Shown piece by piece: positions 1-8,811 of a stretch of 64,000 nucleotides of DNA (positions within the stretch are counted from its first letter, which is position 1; every line of letters begins with the position of its first letter). Source of the DNA: Streptomyces odonnellii. Its GTDB lineage: Bacteria; Actinomycetota; Actinomycetes; Streptomycetales; Streptomycetaceae. The position numbers were made by a program, and so were the translations under genes. The DNA is taken from positions 1-64,000 of the forward strand of contig NZ_LATD01000028.1 of NCBI RefSeq assembly GCF_000981895.1. Reading direction: 5' to 3'. The notes under the pieces are model-generated. The model made no database searches, was not told the origin of the DNA, and was given only the letters and a program-made list of their open reading frames with translations.

Positions 1-1217
1 CGCCCGGAGCCCTCCGGTCCTTCCGGACCCTCCAGGTGCTCCGGCTCTCCCGCACCGCCCGCGTGCCCGGGCCCGGCACCCCGGAGGCCTCGCGGTCCGG
101 CCTCCAGGCTCCCGCCGAGCAGTTCGGCGCGCTCCCTCATCCCCAGCAGACCGTACCCGGAGCCGGACGCCCCCAGCCCGGCCGGGCCCGCCCCCTTCCC
201 GCCGGAGTCCCGTACGTCCAGCGTCACCTCGTCAGGACCGTACGTGAGCACCATCCGCACACGCGCCCCCGGCGCGTGTTTCCGTACGTTGGTGAGCGCC
301 TCCTGCGCCACCCTCCGTACCGTCTGCGAGGCCTCCGCCGGCAGCGGCCTGGGTGTCCCCTCGACCACGGCCTCGGCACCGTCCACCGCGGCCAGCTCCC
401 GCAGGTACTCGCCGAGCGGGGGCATCTCCCCGCGCAGCGCGGAGAGCGCCTGGCGGGTCTCGGCGAGCCCTTCGCGCGCCATGGAGCGCGCGGCCACCAC
501 CCGCTCCAGCATCTGGTCGCGGAACGCTCCCGGAGGCTCCTTCTCGATCCGCAGCCTGGCGGCCTCCAGGTGCACGAGCTGCGCGGAGAGGCTGTGTGCG
601 AGGACGTCATGGATGTCGCGCGCGATCCTGGCCCGCTCGGCGAGGGCGGCCGACTCGGCCTCTGCGGCACGGGCGGCCCGCTCCTGGGCCAGCAGCCGCT
701 GGGCGCTGCCGCGCGCCTCCGCGTCGAGCCGCAGCACATAGCCGCCGAGGAGCAGCCCAGCGGTGGTGATCGCCGCGCCCGGCCAGGACTCGTGGTTGAC
801 CGCGGTGTACCCGCCGAGGGCGGCGAAGGTGACGGGCAGAGCGGCGGCGAGCGGCAGCCGTTCCATGGCGGAGACGCCGCAGCCGCACCAGATCACGACC
901 GCGGGAGCCTCGAACCCGGCCTGGTGCGAGGCGATGGCCCCGCCCATCAGCAGGACCAGCAGGCCGACCGACGGCCAGAGCTGATGCCGCAGGGTGGTGC
1001 GGAAGAAGGCCCAGGCACAGCCCACAGCGGTGAGCACGCCCGCCACGACCGCCGGCACCGTCCAGCCGTCCACATCGCGGCGGCCGAGGATCGCCCACAG
1101 CAGGCCCACCAGGGCGACGGTCCGTATCGTACGGGCCAGCCAGCGCCGGGCCTCAGTACGGCCCTGCCGGGAGAGGGCCTCCCGGGAGGGCCAGTTCGTC
1201 CAGACGTCGGCTGTCAC
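1..1217 (-). CDS. NarL-family sensor histidine kinase (C-terminus outside window)
   Basis: Membrane sensor kinase of the HisKA_3 class, whose partner is normally a LuxR/NarL-type response regulator. About 405 residues are visible. After a short N-terminus there are several hydrophobic segments (roughly residues 25-150), then the dimerisation/phosphoacceptor motif IARDIHDVLAHSLSAQL with its His near residue 200, then an ATPase domain with an N-box (QEALTNVRKHAPGA) and a G-box (GSGYGLLGMRERAELLGG). The GTG start at 1217 overlaps the stop of the upstream gene (GTGA overlap), so the two are translationally coupled. The reading frame is still open at base 1. The partner regulator, if present, lies to the left of the window. 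The ligand is unknown. Confidence 0.88.
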   Translation of the reverse strand, partial: MTADVWTNWPSREALSRQGRTEARRWLARTIRTVALVGLLWAILGRRDVDGWTVPAVVAGVLTAVGCAWAFFRTTLRHQLWPSVGLLVLLMGGAIASHQAGFEAPAVVIWCGCGVSAMERLPLAAALPVTFAALGGYTAVNHESWPGAAITTAGLLLGGYVLRLDAEARGSAQRLLAQERAARAAEAESAALAERARIARDIHDVLAHSLSAQLVHLEAARLRIEKEPPGAFRDQMLERVVAARSMAREGLAETRQALSALRGEMPPLGEYLRELAAVDGAEAVVEGTPRPLPAEASQTVRRVAQEALTNVRKHAPGARVRMVLTYGPDEVTLDVRDSGGKGAGPAGLGASGSGYGLLGMRERAELLGGSLEAGPRGLRGAGPGHAGGAGEPEHLEGPEGPEGSG

Positions 1218-1738
1218 ACACGGTCCTTCCAGGGCTCGGTTCCCGCCGCGGCGGCGTCCGGGCCGTCACCGTACGGCGGACGGGCGGTACGCGCCCGCAT
1301 CACCAGCATGCCCCTGCGGACCAGTACGGAGGCGGCGAGCGCGAGGAGCAGCGCTCCGGTCCCCTGGTGGACGTCGGCCAGTGCGCCGATGCCCACCAGG
1401 CCGACCCGCAGCGCGATCCCGCCGATCCACACCGCGATCGTGGCCTTGGTGCCCCGGCTCCAGAATGTGCCGTCCTGGCCGGTCCACAGCGTGCTGGTCC
1501 TGGCCCAGCCGACGCCCATCGCCAGGCCGACCAGCAGCTCGGCTCCGAGCAGCAGCACCGACAGCGACCGGTGGTGCTGGTCGAGGAGACCGGGCTCACG
1601 CAGCGCGACGACCACCAGGACGACCGGCAGGACCAGCCAGCGCCGCCCGTCGGCGGTGACCCGCTGCGGCCTGAGCTGGCGTGCGGCGATCAGTGCGACA
1701 GCGGCGATGATCACCAGGACATTGACAAGCGCGGACAT
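1214..1738 (-). CDS. DUF1453/CcdC-like small integral membrane protein
   Basis: A 174-residue protein with about four hydrophobic helices: residues 2-20, 35-50, 60-80 and 105-150. It starts at the ATG at 1738, which is preceded by a GGAGG ribosome-binding site; a longer in-frame ORF begins at 1858 but lacks such a site. The protein resembles membrane proteins annotated DUF1453 in actinobacteria. It is translationally coupled to the downstream sensor kinase by a 4-base overlap, so it may be an accessory membrane component of that signalling system; this is inference from context. No catalytic motif was recognised. Confidence 0.7.
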   Translation of the reverse strand: MSALVNVLVIIAAVALIAARQLRPQRVTADGRRWLVLPVVLVVVALREPGLLDQHHRSLSVLLLGAELLVGLAMGVGWARTSTLWTGQDGTFWSRGTKATIAVWIGGIALRVGLVGIGALADVHQGTGALLLALAASVLVRRGMLVMRARTARPPYGDGPDAAAAGTEPWKDRV

Positions 1739-1841
1739 GGAGTGCCTCCGGGGACGGGGAAGGCCGACATGGCAGGTCGGCGCCGTCGACAGTACGGAGA
1801 AAGCCCAGGCCGGAGCATCGGCGTACAGGTTGATCAGAGGT

Positions 1842-1881
1842 GGAGCCGTGGTCTCCACCCTGGGGTGGAGACCACGGCTCC
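1842..1881 (-). terminator. Rho-independent-type terminator downstream of parE
   Basis: Perfect 19-bp inverted repeat (arms 1842-1860 and 1863-1881) with a 2-base loop. It lies 11 bases past the parE stop and before the kinase operon, so it should end parE transcription. Like most Streptomyces terminators it has no obvious U tract. Confidence 0.75.
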
Positions 1882-1891
1882 GGACAGCACG

Positions 1892-4012
1892 TCAGGCGTC
1901 GATGCGCGAGCGGTCCAGCGTCGCCGCCGAGCTGGTGATGAACTCCTTGCGGGGCGCCACCTCATTGCCCATCAGCAGATCGAAGATCTGCTCGGACGAC
2001 TCCAGGTCCCCGATGTTGATCCGCCGCAGCGTGCGGTGGCGCGGGTCCATCGTGGTCTCCGCGAGCTGGTCGGCGTCCATCTCGCCCAGGCCCTTGTAGC
2101 GCTGGATGGAGTCCTTGAACCGGATGTTCTTGCGCTGGTACTCCAGCAGCGTCTGGCGCAGCTCGTTGTCCGAGTACGTGTACACGTACTTGTCCTGGCC
2201 GCGCTTGGGCTGCACCAGCTCGATCCGGTGCAGCGGCGGTACGGCGGCGAAGACCCGGCCCGCCTCCACCATGGGCCGCATATAGCGCTGGAAGAGCGTG
2301 AGCAGCAGACAGCGGATATGGGCGCCGTCGACATCGGCGTCGACCAGCAGCACGATCTTGCCGTAGCGGGCCGCGTCGATATCGAACGTACGACCGGAGC
2401 CCGCTCCTATGACCTGGATGATCGCCCCGCACTCGGCGTTCTTGAGCATGTCCGAAACCGATGACTTCTGGACATTGAGGATCTTGCCGCGGATCGGCAG
2501 CAGCGCCTGGAACTCGCTGTTCCTGGCGAGCTTGGCCGTACCGAGCGCGGAGTCCCCCTCCACGATGAACAGCTCGCTGCGGTCCACGTCGTCACTGCGG
2601 CAGTCGGCGAGCTTGGCCGGCAGCGAGGAGGTCTCCAGCGCGGTCTTCCTGCGCTGCGCCTCCTTGTGCTGACGGGCCGCGATCCTCGTACGGGCCGCGG
2701 CCACGGCCTTCTCCAGCACGGCCCTGGCCTGCGCCTTGGCATCGCGCTTCGTGGAGGTCAGGAACTCCTTCAGCTCCTTGGCGACGACATTGGAGACGAT
2801 CCGGTTGGCCGCCGACGTGCCGAGGACCTCCTTGGTCTGGCCCTCGAACTGCGGCTCCGCGAGCCGCACCGTGACCACGGCGGTCAGGCCCTCCAGGGCG
2901 TCGTCCTTGACGATGTCGTCCTCGGCGACGCGCAGCATCTTGGCCGAGCGCAGCGCCTCGTTGACCGTCCGGGTCAGGGAGCGCTCGAATCCGCTCACAT
3001 GGGTGCCCCCCTTGGGCGTCGCGATGATGTTGACGAACGACCTGACCGTGGTCTCGTATCCGGTGCCCCAGCGCAGGGCGATGTCGACGCCCAGCTCGCG
3101 GGTGACCTCGGTGGGCGTCATGTGCCCGCGGTCGTCCAGGACCGGCACGGTCTCCTTGAAGGTGCCCTGCCCGGTCAGCCGCAGCACGTCGCAGACGGCC
3201 TTGTCCTGCGCCAGATATTCGCAGAATTCGCTGATCCCGCCGTCGAAGCGGAAGGTCTCCTCGGACGGACCCCCGCCCTCGGCGCCCGCGCGCTCGTCCC
3301 TGACGACGATGGTCAGCCCGGGCACCAGGAAGGCGGTCTGGCGGGCGCGCTGGTGGAGCGTCTCCAGGGAGAGCTTGGCGTCCTTGAGGAAGATCTGCCG
3401 GTCCGCCCAGTAGCGCACACGCGTGCCCGTACGGGTCCGGGGCACCCGCTTGCCCTTGATCAGCCCGTTCGCCGGATCGAAGGGGCTGTCCGGGCCCGGC
3501 TCGGTGAAGATGCCGGGGACCCCGCGCCGGAAGCTGATCGAGTGCGTCGCGCTGTTGCGGTCCACCTCGACATCGAGCCGGGCCGAGAGCGCGTTCACCA
3601 CGGAGGCGCCCACGCCGTGCAGACCGCCGGAGGCCGCGTACGAGCCGCCGCCGAACTTTCCGCCGGCGTGCAGCTTGGTCATCACGACCTCGATGCCGGA
3701 CAGGCCGGTCTTGGGCTCGACATCGACCGGGATGCCCCGGCCGTTGTCCTTGACCTCGACCGAGCCGTCCTCGTGGAGGATCACCTCGATGTGGTCGCAG
3801 TACCCGCCCAGGGCCTCGTCCACGGAGTTGTCGATGATCTCCCAGAGGCAGTGCATCAGGCCACGGCTGTCGGTCGAGCCGATATACATTCCGGGGCGCT
3901 TGCGGACCGCTTCGAGCCCCTCAAGGACGAGCAGGTGCCGCGCGGTGTAGTTGGAGCCGTCACGGTCTGCGGTCAGCAGCGCAGTGGACGGCACGGACGT
4001 CTCGGCGGTCAC
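1892..4012 (-). CDS. parE: DNA topoisomerase IV / gyrase B-type subunit ParE
   Basis: 706 residues, a GHKL ATPase subunit of a type IIA topoisomerase that decatenates or relaxes DNA together with a ParC partner. Visible features: the GHKL motifs ending the N-box (IDNSVDEALGG), DNGRGIPV, and GGLHGVGASVVNALS in the first 170 residues; the transducer domain; and a TOPRIM domain with ELFIVEGDSA, the acidic DADVDGAHIR motif and the PIRGKILNV loop. The length suits Streptomyces ParE rather than a longer gyrase B. The GTG start at 4012 follows GAGGAG with good spacing and replaces an upstream ATG at 4075 that lacks a ribosome-binding site. It is divergent from the small gene at 4470. Confidence 0.93.
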   Translation of the reverse strand: MTAETSVPSTALLTADRDGSNYTARHLLVLEGLEAVRKRPGMYIGSTDSRGLMHCLWEIIDNSVDEALGGYCDHIEVILHEDGSVEVKDNGRGIPVDVEPKTGLSGIEVVMTKLHAGGKFGGGSYAASGGLHGVGASVVNALSARLDVEVDRNSATHSISFRRGVPGIFTEPGPDSPFDPANGLIKGKRVPRTRTGTRVRYWADRQIFLKDAKLSLETLHQRARQTAFLVPGLTIVVRDERAGAEGGGPSEETFRFDGGISEFCEYLAQDKAVCDVLRLTGQGTFKETVPVLDDRGHMTPTEVTRELGVDIALRWGTGYETTVRSFVNIIATPKGGTHVSGFERSLTRTVNEALRSAKMLRVAEDDIVKDDALEGLTAVVTVRLAEPQFEGQTKEVLGTSAANRIVSNVVAKELKEFLTSTKRDAKAQARAVLEKAVAAARTRIAARQHKEAQRRKTALETSSLPAKLADCRSDDVDRSELFIVEGDSALGTAKLARNSEFQALLPIRGKILNVQKSSVSDMLKNAECGAIIQVIGAGSGRTFDIDAARYGKIVLLVDADVDGAHIRCLLLTLFQRYMRPMVEAGRVFAAVPPLHRIELVQPKRGQDKYVYTYSDNELRQTLLEYQRKNIRFKDSIQRYKGLGEMDADQLAETTMDPRHRTLRRINIGDLESSEQIFDLLMGNEVAPRKEFITSSAATLDRSRIDA

Positions 4013-4469
4013 GCGGTTCGCTCCTCGCTGAATTTGAGATGTGGCCCCGTGGGGTAAAGGCCCGGCGTCTGTCACCGGTCAGAGGGTACAGAGGCCTGGT
4101 AGAGCCGTTGTCACGCTACCCTCGCGATTTCTCATGCTAGTCCAAGGTCGTATAGGTGTTCGATCCCTCGCGAGGGTGAAGCACACATCACGTTCCCTTC
4201 CAGGCATGAACCATTTAGGCTCCGGGCACGTCCTCATCAACAACCGGCAAGCCAGCCGGTGAGGGCGCTCCCCACTGACAAGCACTGTCAAGCGAAGCGA
4301 AACCCGTAGAGCGAAGCCCAGCCAGCAATACGGCTCATTCGCCGCCAACCACCAGCAGCCGACCAGCGCGGAAAGAAGTTTTCGAGGAAAAGCCGAGAGC
4401 GGGAACGTTTTCGGCCTGGTTGGATGTTGACCCTGGTACGACAGCTCGTCGAGCTAGAGAAGAGGCGAC
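4013..4469. other. Divergent intergenic region parE / DUF7455 gene
   Basis: 457 bp without a convincing gene; it must hold both divergent promoters. The clearest structure is the inverted repeat TGACA-AGCAC-TGTCA at 4276-4290. The reverse strand there also reads TTGACA, but no -10 box stands at the right distance. No promoter was pinned down. Confidence 0.5.
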
Positions 4470-4700
4470 GTGACTACTGTTCTGACCCCCGCGAGCCCGC
4501 TGACCGCGGCTGACCGCTGCGACCGCTGCGGCGCGCAGGCCTATCTGCGCGTCGTCCTGATCAGCGGTGGTGAACTGCTCTTCTGCGCCCACCATGGACG
4601 TAAGTTCGAGCCGGAACTCAAGAAGATCGCCGCGGAAATACAGGATGAGACCGACCGGCTGACGGCTGTTCCGGCCGGCGGCGGTGAAGAGGAGCGCTGA
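4470..4700 (+). CDS. Small DUF7455-type putative zinc-binding protein
   Basis: 76 residues, GTG start preceded by AGAGG. The core has DRCDRCGAQAYLRV followed by ELLFCAHHGRKFEP, i.e. a Cys-X2-Cys pair and a Cys-X-His-His group that together look like a single zinc ribbon, then a short charged tail. The family is widespread in actinobacteria and is usually called DUF7455; no function is established to my knowledge. It is divergent from parE and convergent with the protease gene. Metal binding is inferred from the Cys/His pattern only. Confidence 0.8.
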   Translation: MTTVLTPASPLTAADRCDRCGAQAYLRVVLISGGELLFCAHHGRKFEPELKKIAAEIQDETDRLTAVPAGGGEEER

Positions 4701-4744
4701 CACCTCGCATCCACGACGAGCCAGGGGCCGGCGTACACCGGCCG

Positions 4745-4782
4745 ACGGGCGGCCATCCCGGTACTGCGGGATGGCCGCCCGT
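4745..4782. terminator. Bidirectional terminator hairpin
   Basis: Perfect 16-bp stem (4745-4760 with 4767-4782) around a 6-base loop, between the convergent small zinc-ribbon gene and the protease gene; it can serve both. Confidence 0.75.
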
Positions 4783-4811
4783 TCTCTTCAGCGCGGTACG
4801 GGCGGCCATCT

Positions 4812-5660
4812 TCAGCGGGACGCGGGCACTCCCACCGCGGCCGCGACCGACTTGTTCCCCGTGGTGATCCTGGTGTAGACGCCGGGACTGTCCTGGCGCC
4901 CGCAGCCGCTGCCCCACGAGACCAGCCCGATAAGCCGTCCCTGGGCCACCAGCGGCCCCCCGCTGTCCCCCTGGCACGCGTCGTGCCCGCCCTGGGGATC
5001 GCCCGCACAGAGCATCGTGGCGGGGTCGTAGCGGCCCCCTGAGCCGCCCGGGTACGCCTTCTCGCAGTTCGCGTCCGACAGCACCGTCACAGGCGCCGAG
5101 CGCAGCGTACTGGCATAGTCCCCGTTCCCCGAGGTGTCGCCCCAGCCGTAGACGGCCGCGGCCGTACCGGGAGTGGCGGCGGAATCCCGCGGCTCCGCGG
5201 GCCGGATGGCATACCGCCCCGGCAGCGACCGCTCCAGGGTCAGCACGGCCAGATCCGCCGCGTTGGTCGCCTGGTCGTACCCCGGATCCACCTGTACGGA
5301 CCGTACGGACACGACATGCCCGCCCCTGCCGCGCAGCCGGTCCCGCCCCGCGATGACGCTCAGGTCGCGCACCCGTCCCGGAGGCCCTCCGAGCACATCC
5401 GGGCTCATACAGTGCGCGGCCGTCAGCACTTTCGTCGGAGCCACCACCACGCCTCCGCAGAACTGGCCCGCCCGCGTACCGCCGAAACGGTCACGGCTGG
5501 ACACGGCCACGGCCCAGGGGCTGTCGGCGGCCCGTACCGGCTCGCCCCCGATGACCACACTCTCGGCGGCCGCGGGCAGGGGTGAGACGAGCAGCGGCAG
5601 CGCCCCCGCCGCGATCACGGTCACTCCTCCCGTCAGCACGCGGGCAAGGGAACGGCGCAT
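4812..5660 (-). CDS. Secreted trypsin-like serine protease (S1)
   Basis: 282 residues. The N-terminus MRRSLARVLTGG plus a hydrophobic stretch ending PLPAAA is a typical Sec signal peptide, so the protein is exported. The mature part starts near the IGGEPVRAADSPW motif and carries the full catalytic triad: His in LTAAHC, Asp in AADLAVL, Ser in CQGDSGGPL. Paired Cys residues are consistent with chymotrypsin-fold disulfides. The ATG at 5660 follows AGGAG; an upstream in-frame start at 5726 would put 22 extra residues before the signal peptide and is rejected. A protease at this position between hrdB and parE matches S. coelicolor gene order as I recall it. Confidence 0.9.
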   Translation of the reverse strand: MRRSLARVLTGGVTVIAAGALPLLVSPLPAAAESVVIGGEPVRAADSPWAVAVSSRDRFGGTRAGQFCGGVVVAPTKVLTAAHCMSPDVLGGPPGRVRDLSVIAGRDRLRGRGGHVVSVRSVQVDPGYDQATNAADLAVLTLERSLPGRYAIRPAEPRDSAATPGTAAAVYGWGDTSGNGDYASTLRSAPVTVLSDANCEKAYPGGSGGRYDPATMLCAGDPQGGHDACQGDSGGPLVAQGRLIGLVSWGSGCGRQDSPGVYTRITTGNKSVAAAVGVPASR

Positions 5661-5740
5661 ACGGGCTCCTGACTCTCCGGTGAAGGTGTATCTACCCAGA
5701 GTCAGCCCCTGACGCGCCTCCCGCACCCCGCGCGCAGAGT

Positions 5741-5774
5741 GAAGGCCCGGATCCCTGGAGGCATCCGGGCCTTC
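5741..5774 (-). terminator. Terminator downstream of hrdB
   Basis: Perfect 12-bp stem, GAAGGCCCGGAT paired with ATCCGGGCCTTC, loop of 10 bases, about 100 bp after the hrdB stop and upstream of the protease gene on the same strand. Confidence 0.7.
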
Positions 5775-5871
5775 GAACGCGCTTCAGTGCGCCCCTGAAA
5801 GTGACCTGATCGGGACCGGGCGGATCAAGTGCCGTCCGAGCACGCCAGGCGGATCAGGCTCCAGCGGCGAA

Positions 5872-7422
5872 CTAGTCGAGATAGTCGCGCAGAACCTGCG
5901 AACGCGACGGGTGGCGCAGCTTCGACATGGTCTTCGACTCGATCTGCCGGATCCGCTCCCGCGTCACGCCGTAGACCTTGCCGATCTCGTCCAGCGTCTT
6001 GGGCTGGCCGTCCGTGAGGCCGAAGCGCATGGAGACCACGCCCGCCTCACGCTCGGAGAGGGTGTCGAGGACCGAGTGCAGCTGCTCCTGGAGAAGCGTG
6101 AAGCTCACCGCGTCGGCCGGGACGACCGCCTCGGAGTCCTCGATCAGGTCTCCGAACTCGCTGTCGCCGTCCTCGCCCAGCGGGGTGTGCAGCGAGATCG
6201 GCTCACGGCCGTACTTCTGGACCTCGATGACCTTCTCGGGGGTCATGTCGAGTTCCTTGGCCAGCTCCTCCGGGGTGGGCTCGCGACCCAGGTCCTGAAG
6301 CATCTGGCGCTGCACACGCGCGAGCTTGTTGATGACCTCGACCATGTGCACCGGGATACGGATGGTGCGCGCCTGGTCGGCCATGGCGCGGGTGATCGCC
6401 TGCCGGATCCACCAGGTGGCGTACGTGGAGAACTTGTAGCCCTTGGTGTAGTCGAACTTCTCGACCGCGCGGATCAGACCGAGGTTGCCCTCCTGGATCA
6501 GGTCCAGGAAGAGCATGCCGCGGCCGGTGTACCGCTTGGCCAGCGAGACCACGAGCCGGAGGTTGGCCTCCAGCAGATGGTTCTTGGCGCGGCGGCCGTC
6601 CTCGGCGATGATCTCCAGCTCACGCTTGAGCTTGGGCGCGAGCTTGTCTGAGTTGGCCAGCTTGTCCTCGGCGAAGAGCCCGGCCTCGATGCGCTTGGCG
6701 AGTTCGACCTCCTGCTCGGCGTTGAGGAGCGGGACCTTGCCGATCTGCTTCAGATAGTCCTTGACCGGGTCGGCGGTGGCACCGGCGACGGCGACCTGCT
6801 GGGCCGGCGCGTCGTCCTCGTCGTCGTCGGAGAGGACGAAGCCCTTGTTCTCGCCCTCGGTCTCCTCCTCCTCGACCTTGCCGCCCTGGATCTCATCGGT
6901 CGGCTCTTCGCCGTCCGGGGCCTCGTCGGCGTCCTTCTTGCCCGTGGCCTTCTTGGCGGTCGTCTTCTTGGCGGCGGTCTTCTTGACCGTCGCCTTCTTG
7001 GCCACGGTCTTCTTCGCGGCGGTCTTCTTCGCGGGTACGGCGGCCTCGTCGGCAGCCGTGTCCACGCTCTCCACCACGGGAGCGGCGGTGGCTGCCGCGA
7101 CGGTCTTCGCCGTGGCCGTCTTGGTCGCGACAGTCTTGGTGGCGGTGCGCTTGACCGGGCTCTTCGCTGCGACGCTCTTACGGGTGCGCTTGGGCGACTC
7201 CGCGGCACTGACCATCAGCGTCACACCCTCTTCCTCGAGGATCTGGTTGAGGCTGCGCAGAACATTCTTCCACTGGGTTGGCGGAATCTGGTCGGCCTCG
7301 AAGGCCCGACGCACGTCATCGCCGGCGATCTGCCCATCAGCCTTTCCCCGCTCGATGAGCGCCATCACAGACTCGGACTCGGCGATCTCCGGCGGGAGCG
7401 TACGGGATGTGCTGGCCGACAC
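5872..7422 (-). CDS. hrdB: Principal RNA polymerase sigma factor HrdB (RpoD)
   Basis: 516 residues, group 1 sigma-70. The N-terminal region 1.1 ([18 protein letters not shown]...) is followed by a long Lys/Ala/Thr-rich low-complexity stretch (residues ~80-170) and an acidic patch, typical of streptomycete HrdB. Then come region 1.2 ([16 protein letters not shown]), region 2 with its -10 recognition helix ([14 protein letters not shown]), region 3, and region 4 with the -35-binding helix-turn-helix ([20 protein letters not shown]). The GTG start at 7422 is chosen because AGAGG lies just upstream and because the start [15 protein letters not shown] matches the start I recall for S. coelicolor HrdB. 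The TTG two codons earlier is less likely. Confidence 0.97.
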   Translation of the reverse strand: MSASTSRTLPPEIAESESVMALIERGKADGQIAGDDVRRAFEADQIPPTQWKNVLRSLNQILEEEGVTLMVSAAESPKRTRKSVAAKSPVKRTATKTVATKTATAKTVAAATAAPVVESVDTAADEAAVPAKKTAAKKTVAKKATVKKTAAKKTTAKKATGKKDADEAPDGEEPTDEIQGGKVEEEETEGENKGFVLSDDDEDDAPAQQVAVAGATADPVKDYLKQIGKVPLLNAEQEVELAKRIEAGLFAEDKLANSDKLAPKLKRELEIIAEDGRRAKNHLLEANLRLVVSLAKRYTGRGMLFLDLIQEGNLGLIRAVEKFDYTKGYKFSTYATWWIRQAITRAMADQARTIRIPVHMVEVINKLARVQRQMLQDLGREPTPEELAKELDMTPEKVIEVQKYGREPISLHTPLGEDGDSEFGDLIEDSEAVVPADAVSFTLLQEQLHSVLDTLSEREAGVVSMRFGLTDGQPKTLDEIGKVYGVTRERIRQIESKTMSKLRHPSRSQVLRDYLD

Positions 7423-7763
7423 GAACAACCTCTCGGAACGATGGAAACGGCTTCCGGCCCCGCCCAGGATCGGGCCGGAGCCGACGACCGTCGGCTGGGG
7501 ATGTGCCGACGGCGCGGGCTAGGACCTCAGAGGGTGAATACAGCGCCACGCACGGCGGTCGTATTCCCTCCTCGGCTGTCACCTCTTAGGTCATCGCCCT
7601 GCCTCAAGGAGTGTTACGCCCATTCCACGTGGCCCGAGTCACACCCCATTTGCGACAAAGCACACAGAAGCGGGATCTAGGGCCTCACAATCGCGTCGCC
7701 GGACCCCCCGGGTCCGGCGACACACGATGCGTACATCCCCGTACGTCCTGGTCCTGGCGGCGG
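7423..7763 (-). other. hrdB upstream region
   Basis: 341 bp between hrdB and whiH, which share a strand. It holds the whiH terminator (7695-7721) and the hrdB leader and promoters. In Streptomyces hrdB expression is known to depend largely on the ECF sigma factor ShbA. Candidate boxes such as GGAAT at 7626-7622 (reverse strand) are visible but lack a partner at the correct distance, so no promoter is called. Confidence 0.5.
7695..7721 (-). terminator. Terminator downstream of whiH
   Basis: 12-bp perfect stem GTCGCCGGACCC / GGGTCCGGCGAC with a 3-base loop, 43 bases past the whiH stop; it separates whiH from hrdB. Confidence 0.65.
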
Positions 7764-8651
7764 TCAGTGCTCGCGCGGCGCGGGCACGACGCGCTCCACA
7801 TCCGGCTGGACCGTGAGCAGTTGGCGCATGGCCGACTCCGCGGCGTGCGCGTCGCCGGAGGCGAGGGCGTCGGTGATCCGGGCGTGGTGAGCGAGCGAAG
7901 CCTCGGTGGGACGGTCGCATCCGGTGACCGGACCGCCGGAGACCTGGAGGGCGGCGGAGACGATGCCGGAGAGGTGCTCCAGCATGCGGTTGCCGGCGAG
8001 CTGGATCAGCAGGGAGTGATATTCGGCGTCCGCGCGGGCGAAGGTGATCGAGTCGCCCTGGGCCAGGGAGTGGCCCATGATCTCGACCATCTCGGCGAGC
8101 CGCTGCTGCACCTCCGTCCGTCCGTGGCCGGCGGCCAGCCGCGCGGCGAGGGGCTCGATCGTCCAGCGCAGCTCGCTCAGCTCACGGCGCTGGTCGTCGC
8201 GCTGCGGCCCGAAGGCGCGCCACTCGATGATGTCGGGGTCCAGCAGATTCCAGTCGCTCACCGGGCGGACGCGCGTACCCACATTGGGCCGGGCGCTCAC
8301 GAGGCCCTTGGCCTCGAGAACGCGCAGCGACTCCCGCACCACCGTGCGGGAGACCTCGAAGCGCTGGCCGATCTCCTCCGGTACGAGCGGCCGGTCGGCG
8401 CCCAGGTCTCCGGAGACGATCATCTGGCCGAGCTGCTGGACGAGTTGGCCGTGCAGTCCGCGGCCGCGGCTGCTCGCCGTACGCCGTCCCACCCGGCCCA
8501 GATCGGTGTCGGCGCCCTCCCAGACGGGAGCTGCCGCGCGGTCGGCGCCTGGCGCCTCCGCGAAGGGGTAGCGGTCGAGTTCACCCGGGTCGGCGAGGCC
8601 CGGCTCGACGGAACGGGCGGCGGTCATCATGGTGTGCGCAAGGGTACTCAC
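7764..8651 (-). CDS. whiH: Sporulation regulator WhiH (GntR/FadR family)
   Basis: 295 residues. The N-terminal ~85 residues are a poorly ordered, charged extension. A GntR winged helix follows, with EEIGQRFEVSRTVVRESLRVLEAKGLV as the recognition region, and then an all-helical FCD ligand-binding domain with DAEYHSLL and HHARITDAL, positions that often hold a metal or carboxylate ligand. WhiH of S. coelicolor is a GntR-type factor needed for sporulation septation and lies next to hrdB, so position and family agree. The GTG at 8651 follows AAAGGA at slightly short spacing; an ATG at 8627 is an alternative start. Confidence 0.85.
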   Translation of the reverse strand: MSTLAHTMMTAARSVEPGLADPGELDRYPFAEAPGADRAAAPVWEGADTDLGRVGRRTASSRGRGLHGQLVQQLGQMIVSGDLGADRPLVPEEIGQRFEVSRTVVRESLRVLEAKGLVSARPNVGTRVRPVSDWNLLDPDIIEWRAFGPQRDDQRRELSELRWTIEPLAARLAAGHGRTEVQQRLAEMVEIMGHSLAQGDSITFARADAEYHSLLIQLAGNRMLEHLSGIVSAALQVSGGPVTGCDRPTEASLAHHARITDALASGDAHAAESAMRQLLTVQPDVERVVPAPREH

Positions 8652-8811
8652 GCATCCTTTGTCGGCGTTGCTTCCACGAGCCTTGAGGTCTTTGGTGAAA
8701 AGCACACGAAAGGGTGATCGGCGCTCGCCCCTCGATTGACGCCTTATCGGAAAGAAGCGGGCTTTCTCAGGGGAGTTGTGAGCAGGAAGGCACGCTCCGG
8801 TCGCTCCGCGA

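Noticed and set aside
36-2099. Long open frame on the + strand (687 residues)
   Set aside because: High-GC shadow of the reverse-strand kinase and parE; no family motifs, and the reverse genes are well supported.
4276-4291. TTGACA as -35 for parE
   Set aside because: It is part of a short inverted repeat, and no -10 box stands at 16-18 bp; not enough to call a promoter.
7601-7630. SigR-type promoter for hrdB (GGAAT at 7626-7622)
   Set aside because: No GTT at 18-19 bases downstream; spacing does not fit.
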